From: Nitrospirota bacterium
GTDB lineage: Bacteria > Nitrospirota > Nitrospiria > SBBL01 > JAADHI01
DNA: 46,377 nt
Direction: 5' to 3'
Assembly (NCBI GenBank): GCA_029261155.1
Contig: JAJDBW010000056.1
Coordinates: 1 to 46,377 of the forward strand
Shown here: positions 40,739 to 46,377 of the stretch, in pieces
Position numbering within the stretch: position 1 is the first letter of the stretch
Layout: each line of letters begins with the position of its first letter
Made by a program: the position numbers and the translations under genes
Notes under the pieces: generated by a model
Seen by the model: the letters and a program-made list of their open reading frames with translations, nothing else
What the model was told of the DNA's origin: nothing
Databases searched by the model: none

Positions 40739-41812
40739 ATGTTTAGTGCCTCATCCATTCTCACCTTCATTGTCGTTTTAGGGGTCATCGTCGTCTTCCA
40801 CGAGTTTGGCCACTACCTCGTCGCCCGGCTTTGCGGGGTTACGGTAAAAACCTTTTCGGTCGGCTTCGGCCCAAAACTCCTAAAAAAGCAAATCGGGCCG
40901 ACGGAATATTGCCTCTCGGCTTTTCCACTCGGCGGCTATGTCCGCATGATGGGCGACGACCCGAATGAAGAAATTTCTGAAGAAGACCGGGCCCATTCTT
41001 TCTTAACCCAACCCGTCAGAAAAAAGATCGCCATCGTTGTGGCGGGACCCGCCTTCAACATCCTCCTCGCCATCTTCATCTACTCCGGTATCTTCATGGT
41101 CGGCTTCCCAAGCCTCACGGCTGTTGTGGGCGAAATTCAAGAAGGCTCGGCCGCCGAAGTCGGTGGACTGGAAACGGGCGATCGAATCATTGCCATTGAA
41201 GACAAAGAGATTGCCCTTTGGGACGAAATACGAGAAACCGTTCAAAAAGGCGACGGTGCATCGCTGGCCTTTGTCGTCGATCGTGCTGGGGTACAAAAAA
41301 CGGTCACCATCACACCCCAAATGAAAGAATCCGAAGACCTCTTTGGAGAAAAACATCCCACATGGCTCATCGGCATCCTGCCCAAGGGCGATCAAATCAC
41401 CAAACGCTACAACCCCTTTCAAGCTGTCTACCTGGGCGTAAAGCAAACTTGGAATATGTCCGTGATGAACATGGTGGGCATTGGGAAACTTATTCAAGGC
41501 AAGATCTCCTCCGACAATCTCGGCGGCCCCATCATGATTGCGCAAATCGTCGATCAACAGGCCTCGCGGGGCATGCTCAACATCGTGAGCTTTATCGCAC
41601 TACTCAGCATCAATCTCGGCCTAATTAACTTGTTTCCCATTCCGGTCCTCGACGGTGGCCACCTCGTCTTTTTTACGATAGAAGGCATCCTCGGTCGCCC
41701 GCTGAGTCTTAAAAAAGTGGAAATCGCGCAACAGGTCGGCCTCTTTCTCATCGTGTCCTTGATGGTTTTTGCCATGTATAACGACATCATGCGCTTCTTT
41801 GTGAGTCCCTAA
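40739..41812 (+). CDS. rseP: Site-2 intramembrane protease RseP
   Basis: A 357-residue inner-membrane zinc metalloprotease that cleaves membrane-anchored regulators, including anti-sigma factors in envelope stress. The zinc motif HEFGH is at residues 21-25 in the first helix. One PDZ domain follows at about 125-210 (VVGEIQEGSAAEVGGLETGD). The second zinc region NLFPIPVLDGGH is at about 297-308. E. coli RseP has two PDZ domains and is longer; the single-PDZ form is common outside proteobacteria. AGGAG lies 9 bases before the ATG. The dxr-rseP order is widely conserved. Confidence 0.95.
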   Translation: MFSASSILTFIVVLGVIVVFHEFGHYLVARLCGVTVKTFSVGFGPKLLKKQIGPTEYCLSAFPLGGYVRMMGDDPNEEISEEDRAHSFLTQPVRKKIAIVVAGPAFNILLAIFIYSGIFMVGFPSLTAVVGEIQEGSAAEVGGLETGDRIIAIEDKEIALWDEIRETVQKGDGASLAFVVDRAGVQKTVTITPQMKESEDLFGEKHPTWLIGILPKGDQITKRYNPFQAVYLGVKQTWNMSVMNMVGIGKLIQGKISSDNLGGPIMIAQIVDQQASRGMLNIVSFIALLSINLGLINLFPIPVLDGGHLVFFTIEGILGRPLSLKKVEIAQQVGLFLIVSLMVFAMYNDIMRFFVSP

Positions 41813-41859
41813 GAGAAACCCTTGAAACGCAGCAAACGCGATCCCATGCCCCAATCCCT

Positions 41860-42969
41860 ATGCGCCCAGAGATGACCCGTCGCAAAACCAGACAAATTCA
41901 AGTCGGATCGGTCAAAATCGGCGGCGATGCGCCCATTGTTGTCCAATCGATGACCACCTCCGATACCCGAGACATCGAAGCCACGCTGGCCGAAATCCAT
42001 CGCCTCGAAGACGCGGGTTGCGAAATCGTCCGCGTCGCCGTGCCGGAAAAAGAATCGGCCGAAGCCCTGCCAAAAATCATGAACGAGATCTCGATTCCGC
42101 TGATCGCCGACATCCACTTCGATTACCGTCTCGCCCTCATGGCCCTCGATGCCAAGGTGGACGGCCTGCGCCTCAACCCGGGCAACATTGGATCGCGCGA
42201 GCGCGTCGAACGGGTGGTCAAGCAGGCCAAAGACCAGGGCGTGCCCATCCGCATCGGCGTCAATGCCGGATCGCTGGAGAAAGATCTTTTGGAACAATAC
42301 GGCTACCCCACGGCGGAGGCCATGGTCGCTTCCGCGATGCGTCATATTGAGATTTTAGAATCGCTGGATTTTTACGAAACCAAGGTCTCGCTCAAGGCCT
42401 CCCACGTCGGCTTGGCCACCGAGGCCTATCGGCTCTTCTCGGAGCAGTCGGACTATCCGCTCCACCTTGGCATCACCGAGGCCGGTACCGCATCAACTGG
42501 TGCCATCAAGTCCGCGGTCGGCCTCGGCATTTTATTGGCGCAGGGGATCGGAGATACCCTGCGGGTTTCGCTCGCGGCCGATGCCGTCGAAGAAATCCGC
42601 GTTGGCTTCGAAATCCTCAAGTCCCTACACTTAAGACGGCGTGGCGTGAACGTCATCGCCTGCCCGACTTGCGGACGCTTGGAATTCGACGTGGTAAAGC
42701 TGGCTGCCGATCTGGAAAAAAAATTGAGCCACATCACCGAACCCTTGGATATTTCCATTTTGGGCTGTGTCGTCAACGGCATCGGCGAAGGCAAAGAAGC
42801 CGACATCGGCATCGCAGGCGGACGCGGCGGCGGGCTCCTCTTTCGCAAGGGCGAAATCATCCGTAAAATCAGGGCGGACGAAATGGAAAGCGTGCTCATC
42901 GCCGAAGTCGAACAACTCGTCGCCGAACGCAAAGCCCAAAACAAGCCACAGATTGTGGCCGCCTCCTAG
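41860..42969 (+). CDS. ispG: 4-hydroxy-3-methylbut-2-enyl diphosphate synthase
   Basis: A 369-residue iron-sulfur enzyme of the MEP pathway, converting MEcPP to HMBPP. The TIM-barrel half begins KIGGDAPIVVQSMTTSDTRD and contains LIADIHFDYRLALMAL and GLRLNPGNIG. The cluster-binding half has CPTCGR (Cys268 and Cys271) and LGCVVNGIGEGKEADIGIAG (Cys about 303 and the Glu that completes the 4Fe-4S site). It is the short two-domain form. ispG ends directly before the proS ATG, with no gap. The ribosome-binding site is poor, so the start could also be an in-frame codon a few residues away. Confidence 0.96.
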   Translation: MRPEMTRRKTRQIQVGSVKIGGDAPIVVQSMTTSDTRDIEATLAEIHRLEDAGCEIVRVAVPEKESAEALPKIMNEISIPLIADIHFDYRLALMALDAKVDGLRLNPGNIGSRERVERVVKQAKDQGVPIRIGVNAGSLEKDLLEQYGYPTAEAMVASAMRHIEILESLDFYETKVSLKASHVGLATEAYRLFSEQSDYPLHLGITEAGTASTGAIKSAVGLGILLAQGIGDTLRVSLAADAVEEIRVGFEILKSLHLRRRGVNVIACPTCGRLEFDVVKLAADLEKKLSHITEPLDISILGCVVNGIGEGKEADIGIAGGRGGGLLFRKGEIIRKIRADEMESVLIAEVEQLVAERKAQNKPQIVAAS

Positions 42970-44682
42970 ATGCACTATTCCAAACTTTTCATCCCAACCT
43001 TGCGAGACGACCCGGCCGATGCCGAAACGGTGAGCCACCGCCTCATGCTGCGCGCGGGATTGATCCGGAAAGTCGCGGCAGGGGTCTACACCCTTCTCCC
43101 GCTGGGCTTGCGCGTACTATCAAAGATAGAAGGCATCGTCCGCGATGAGATGACGAAGGCGGGTGCACAAGAATTGCTCATGCCCGCCCTTCAACCCGCC
43201 GAACTTTGGGAAGAAACCGGCCGCTGGCAAAAATACGGCAAGGAGTTGGTGCGACTGAAGGACCGGCACGACCGCGACTTTTGTCTCGGCCCGACACACG
43301 AAGAGGTGATTACGGACTTGGTCCGGAAGGAAGTCCGCTCCTATCGCCAATTGCCCCTAAACCTCTTTCAGATCCAAAGCAAGTTCCGCGACGAAATCCG
43401 TCCTCGCTTCGGCCTCATGCGCGGCCGCGAATTTATTATGAAGGATGCCTACAGCTTCGACGCGGACGCGGAAGGGGCCAAGGAAAGTTACCGGAAGATG
43501 TATGAGGCCTACCACAATATTTTTAAAAGGGTGGGTCTGCACTTTCGCGCCGTCGAGGCCGATACCGGCCTCATCGGCGGCTCTTCTTCGCACGAATTCA
43601 TGGTGCTCGCGAAAACCGGTGAGGAAGGCATCGCCTCCTGCACGGCCTGCGATTATGCGGCCAACGTCGAACGCGCCGAGACCCGGCCGACGAAAAAAAT
43701 CAAGGGCGCGGACAATGCCATCGCCGCGATGGAAGCCGTTTCGACCCCCGGCAAAAAAACCGTCGAGGAGGTTTGCGAATTTTTAAGTGTGGAAGCCTCG
43801 CAATTGATCAAGACCCTGCTCTTTGTCGCCGATGACAAAGTGGTCGCCGTCCTCGTTCGGGGCGATCACGAAATCAACGAGATTAAACTTAAGAACTTTC
43901 TCAAGGTCACCGAACTAAACTTGGCGGAGAAGAAAACGCTTGAAGCCCTCACAAAAGGCCCCTCGGGGTTTTCTGGACCGGTGGGATTGGAAGGCGCTGA
44001 AATCGTCGCCGATCTCGCGGCCAAAGCCATGTCTGAAGCGATTATCGGCGCGAACGAAAAGGACACGCACTATCGTCACGCTGTGGGTGGCCGCGATTTT
44101 AAGAGCGCCCGTAGCGCCGATTTGCGAAATGCCGTCGCGGGAGATTTGTGCCCGAAGTGCGGTGGCACAATCCAAATCGACCGAGGCATCGAGGTCGGCC
44201 ACGTCTTCATGCTCGGCACCAAGTACAGCGAAACCATGCAGGCCACCTTTTTGGATCAAGAGGGAAAAGACCAACACTTTGTGATGGGCTGCTACGGCAT
44301 CGGTGTCTCGCGCATCATGGCTGCCGCCATCGAACAAAACCACGACGACCACGGCATTATCTGGCCCCAAGCCATCGCGCCCTTCGACGTTCAAGTCATT
44401 CCCGTGCAGGAGAAAAAGGAAGCGGTCATGGCTGCTGCGGAAACCATCTACAAGGCACTCAGCGAAAAAGGTCTGGCGGTTATTTTTGAAGATCGATCAG
44501 AACGGGCAGGGGTGAAGTTTAACGACGCCGACTTGCTTGGTATCCCCTACCAGGTGGTGGTGGGTCAAAAAAATCTCGACCAGGGTATGGTCGAACTCAA
44601 AGAACGAAAAACCGGGGAGAAGACATTGATTCCAGTTGATAAAGTTATTGGAACGCTCGCCGAAAAATATTCCTTAAGCTAA
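42970..44682 (+). CDS. proS: Prolyl-tRNA synthetase (bacterial type with editing domain)
   Basis: A 570-residue class II aminoacyl-tRNA synthetase. The N-terminal catalytic core has [60 protein letters not shown] and [12 protein letters not shown]. The YbaK-like editing insert, which removes Ala-tRNAPro, covers about residues 225-400. The core resumes with [20 protein letters not shown], then the C-terminal anticodon-binding domain (about 470-570). This is the long bacterial form. Its ATG follows the ispG TAG without a gap, suggesting coupled translation. Confidence 0.97.
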   Translation: MHYSKLFIPTLRDDPADAETVSHRLMLRAGLIRKVAAGVYTLLPLGLRVLSKIEGIVRDEMTKAGAQELLMPALQPAELWEETGRWQKYGKELVRLKDRHDRDFCLGPTHEEVITDLVRKEVRSYRQLPLNLFQIQSKFRDEIRPRFGLMRGREFIMKDAYSFDADAEGAKESYRKMYEAYHNIFKRVGLHFRAVEADTGLIGGSSSHEFMVLAKTGEEGIASCTACDYAANVERAETRPTKKIKGADNAIAAMEAVSTPGKKTVEEVCEFLSVEASQLIKTLLFVADDKVVAVLVRGDHEINEIKLKNFLKVTELNLAEKKTLEALTKGPSGFSGPVGLEGAEIVADLAAKAMSEAIIGANEKDTHYRHAVGGRDFKSARSADLRNAVAGDLCPKCGGTIQIDRGIEVGHVFMLGTKYSETMQATFLDQEGKDQHFVMGCYGIGVSRIMAAAIEQNHDDHGIIWPQAIAPFDVQVIPVQEKKEAVMAAAETIYKALSEKGLAVIFEDRSERAGVKFNDADLLGIPYQVVVGQKNLDQGMVELKERKTGEKTLIPVDKVIGTLAEKYSLS

Positions 44683-45027
44683 GCCTCCCTTCCCCACATT
44701 AGAAACCAACCTAATCTCGGAAAGCCAAGTCCCTTCGATACAGCCCGTGATCTTTTCTTCAAAATCAACGATTCATCTGGTTTACTCAAGTAAATGTTTT
44801 TTTATTTTAAATTTTCATTTTTATGTCGCGAGTCTTGTATTCTATCTTAGGGGTCGCACCTTGCCCAACTCTGGTCATTTGAGAGTCTCAACAGAGCTCT
44901 AACCTTGCTTCATTCGGGCTAAGGTGCAGGTGGAGAGTTACAAATGCTTAAAAAGAAGGTCGACAAGGTCGCCTTAATGATGAATTTGGTAATCTCCCCA
45001 TCGGCACACTAAGATAAATTCACAAGT
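44683..45027. other. 345-base gap between proS and the IS110 transposase
   Basis: No gene is supported here. TTTAC/GTAAA at 44781-44794 with a following T-rich tract (TGTTTTTTTATTTT) may end the proS transcript weakly. From about 44850 the sequence becomes structured: GCACCTTGCCC at 44856-44866 mirrors GGGCTAAGGTGC at 44916-44927. This segment probably belongs to the non-coding 3' side of the insertion sequence; the exact end of the element cannot be read. Confidence 0.5.
44856..44927 (-). ncRNA. Structured non-coding segment, candidate IS110-type bridge RNA region
   Basis: An outer near-perfect 11-bp stem (GCACCTTGCCC with GGGCTAAGGTGC, one bulge) encloses a smaller pairing, CTCTG with CAGAG, in a 72-nt span just downstream of an IS110-family transposase. 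IS110 elements carry a structured bridge RNA in one non-coding end. In the IS1111 group it lies on the 3' side. The assignment is inference from position and fold only. Confidence 0.3.
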
Positions 45028-46242
45028 CTAAGCAGCCTCCTTCAATAGGTTTTGTGTCTTGGCATAACCATGAACATATTTGCTCTGATTTCGCACAAGG
45101 GCAAAAATAATCCGAAGAAGTTTTCTGGCGATAGCGACCAGGGCTTTCTTTTTTATCATCCCGCGATCAAGATATCGCTGATACGTTTGGCGCATGATGC
45201 CGACAGGACACACCATATGGACAGCCATGCAATACAAAATCTTTCTTAAAAAGGGTCGTCCTCTTTTGGAGATACGGCGATTACCTTGATGCAAGCCGGA
45301 ACTGATCTCAAAGAGGTCTAAGCCAGCGAGTTTCGTGATCTCCGATATCGTTTTAAACTGCCTGAAATCACCGACTTCGCCAATCAGGCCAGCCGCCGTG
45401 ACTTCACCAATTCCCTTAATCGAAAGAATAGATTGACTGTAAGGAATCTGTTTAAGGTGGCCTGACATCTTTTCCTCAAGACCCTTGATGAAACGATTCG
45501 TTACATCGATCGTTTGTATAATGCCGGTGATCTCAAAGGCAAGCCCCTCCTGTCCCTGATCAATACCTATGGTATCTTTAGCTGCCGCATAAAGGGCCTC
45601 AATACGTTTGGGGCCAACCTTTCCATAGCTGACCTTTCTTAAAGTCTCGACCATCGATTCCTTATCATATTCCAAAATATCTTGAGGTGTCGGAAAATGC
45701 CTCAAAAGATATAAGGCACTTTTTTTCTTGATGTCTTTCATGAGATGTAAGAACTCAGGAAAGACCAAACAGATAATATGTTGGAGCTGATTAAAGAGGG
45801 CGGTACGTCTCTTTATACTTCTATCTCTGGCCTGCGATAGCCGTCGAAGCTCGGTTGCCGAACCTTCTGGAATAATAAGGCTTAGGGCATGACCCAGTTC
45901 GATGATGTCAGCAATGACCTTTGGATCTTTCCGATCTGTCTTGTTGGGTGAATTCCCCTGAAGCTCTTTGACGCGCTTACTATGCATTGGATTAACCTGA
46001 ACCAGACGGACAGGCTTTTGCCCTAAATAATGGATCAAAGGTTCTGCGTAAGGCCCTGTGGATTCAAAACCAAAGACCACATCTTTCGGATGGCAGGTCT
46101 TCACCGCCTTAGAAATTCGTCCCCAAAACTGATCAAATCCAGCGCGGTTATTGGGAAACTCAAAAGGCTTCACATCTGTTCCATTCGGACAGCGGTAATA
46201 CCCCATATGTTTCGATTTACTGATGTCTACCGTGGCAATTAG
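45028..46242 (-). CDS. IS110-family transposase, start codon lost
   Basis: From ATG 46206 the frame gives 392 residues, but the family N-terminus continues upstream as LIATVDISKSKH, containing the first catalytic Asp of the RuvC-like DEDD domain, up to 46242. Beyond that the frame reads into unrelated sequence with no start codon. Other motifs are GFESTGPYAEPLIHYL, NKTDRKDPKVIADI and, in the C-terminal Transposase_20 domain, SIKGIGEVTAAGLIGEVGDF and SSGLHQGNRRISKRGR with the conserved Ser region. The element is therefore complete at the C-terminus but cut at its first few codons, probably by insertion of another element at about 46243. It is likely not expressed normally. Confidence 0.85.
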   Translation of the reverse strand, partial: LIATVDISKSKHMGYYRCPNGTDVKPFEFPNNRAGFDQFWGRISKAVKTCHPKDVVFGFESTGPYAEPLIHYLGQKPVRLVQVNPMHSKRVKELQGNSPNKTDRKDPKVIADIIELGHALSLIIPEGSATELRRLSQARDRSIKRRTALFNQLQHIICLVFPEFLHLMKDIKKKSALYLLRHFPTPQDILEYDKESMVETLRKVSYGKVGPKRIEALYAAAKDTIGIDQGQEGLAFEITGIIQTIDVTNRFIKGLEEKMSGHLKQIPYSQSILSIKGIGEVTAAGLIGEVGDFRQFKTISEITKLAGLDLFEISSGLHQGNRRISKRGRPFLRKILYCMAVHMVCPVGIMRQTYQRYLDRGMIKKKALVAIARKLLRIIFALVRNQSKYVHGYAKTQNLLKEAA

Positions 46243-46377
46243 GGCTTGCTGAAAAAGTCGTCTTCCGGTTCTTCAAAAAAGACCGAGACATCAATTTGAG
46301 AACGCTTTGTCTACATCGGCTCAATGACTTCGTCCTCAACAACAGTTGAAACTTAAGCGCAGGCCCAGTGATTGTTC
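46241..46377. mobile_element. End of a second insertion sequence (partial, runs off the window)
   Basis: The junction AGGGCTTGCTGAAAAAGTCG resembles the terminal repeat TTTTTCAGCAAGCCC that I associate with several DDE-transposase IS groups (from memory). It lies exactly where the IS110 reading frame loses homology. The 130 bases beyond hold no ORF that I can support and fit a non-coding IS end. The transposase would lie to the right of the window. Confidence 0.5.

Overview
The window reads as a stretch of chromosome from a free-living, diderm (Gram-negative-type) bacterium. It carries an LPS-transport set (lptC, lptA, lptB), type IV pilus alignment genes ending in a PilQ secretin, many lipobox lipoproteins and outer-membrane beta-barrel candidates, sigma-54, and the MEP isoprenoid pathway (dxr, ispG). 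The order uppS-cdsA-dxr-rseP-ispG-proS, the pil-aroK-aroB order and rapZ beside hpf and rpoN without ptsN would fit Nitrospirota or a related deep-branching diderm phylum. That placement is inference; no rRNA or other direct taxonomic marker is present. I saw no tRNA, rRNA, CRISPR array or replication origin.

Layout. (1) 1-11201, + strand: the 3' end of an unrecognised gene, then a tight five-gene cell-envelope cluster: a DUF1302-like outer-membrane protein, a second barrel candidate, a TPR protein with a barrel-like C-terminus, a lipoprotein with carboxypeptidase-regulatory-like folds, and a lipoprotein with PKD, LamG-like and seven-motif Kelch regions. (2) 11220-15157, - strand: a coupled unit DUF169 - SagB-type double nitroreductase - SelO protein-AMPylating pseudokinase. 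(3) 15456-20052, + strand: two ORFs that look like one broken membrane-anchor gene of a cytochrome c family, an orphan soluble protein, and a three-gene ABC-2 exporter interrupted by a C/G-rich inverted repeat. (4) 20079-29874, - strand: one long unit, MerR-like HTH - pilM-N-O-P-Q - aroK - aroB - two Ig-like/calcium-binding lipoproteins, starting at a strong sigma-70-type promoter with a 12-bp palindrome over the -10. (5) 29969-36078, - strand: lptC-lptA-lptB-rpoN-hpf-rapZ-ubiX-LPP20-like lipoprotein. (6) 36249-44682, + strand: two exported proteins of unknown role, then uppS-cdsA-dxr-rseP-ispG-proS. (7) 44683-46377: an IS110-family transposase whose 5' end is cut by what looks like the end of another insertion sequence.

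How the genes work together: regions 4 to 6 are mostly conserved envelope and core genes (pilus, shikimate pathway, LPS transport, isoprenoid carrier lipid, phospholipid precursor, envelope-stress protease). Regions 1 to 3 and the lipoproteins at 20079-22257 are lineage-specific. The least explained parts are the five-gene envelope cluster, the DUF169-SagB-SelO unit, and the broken cytochrome-anchor locus.
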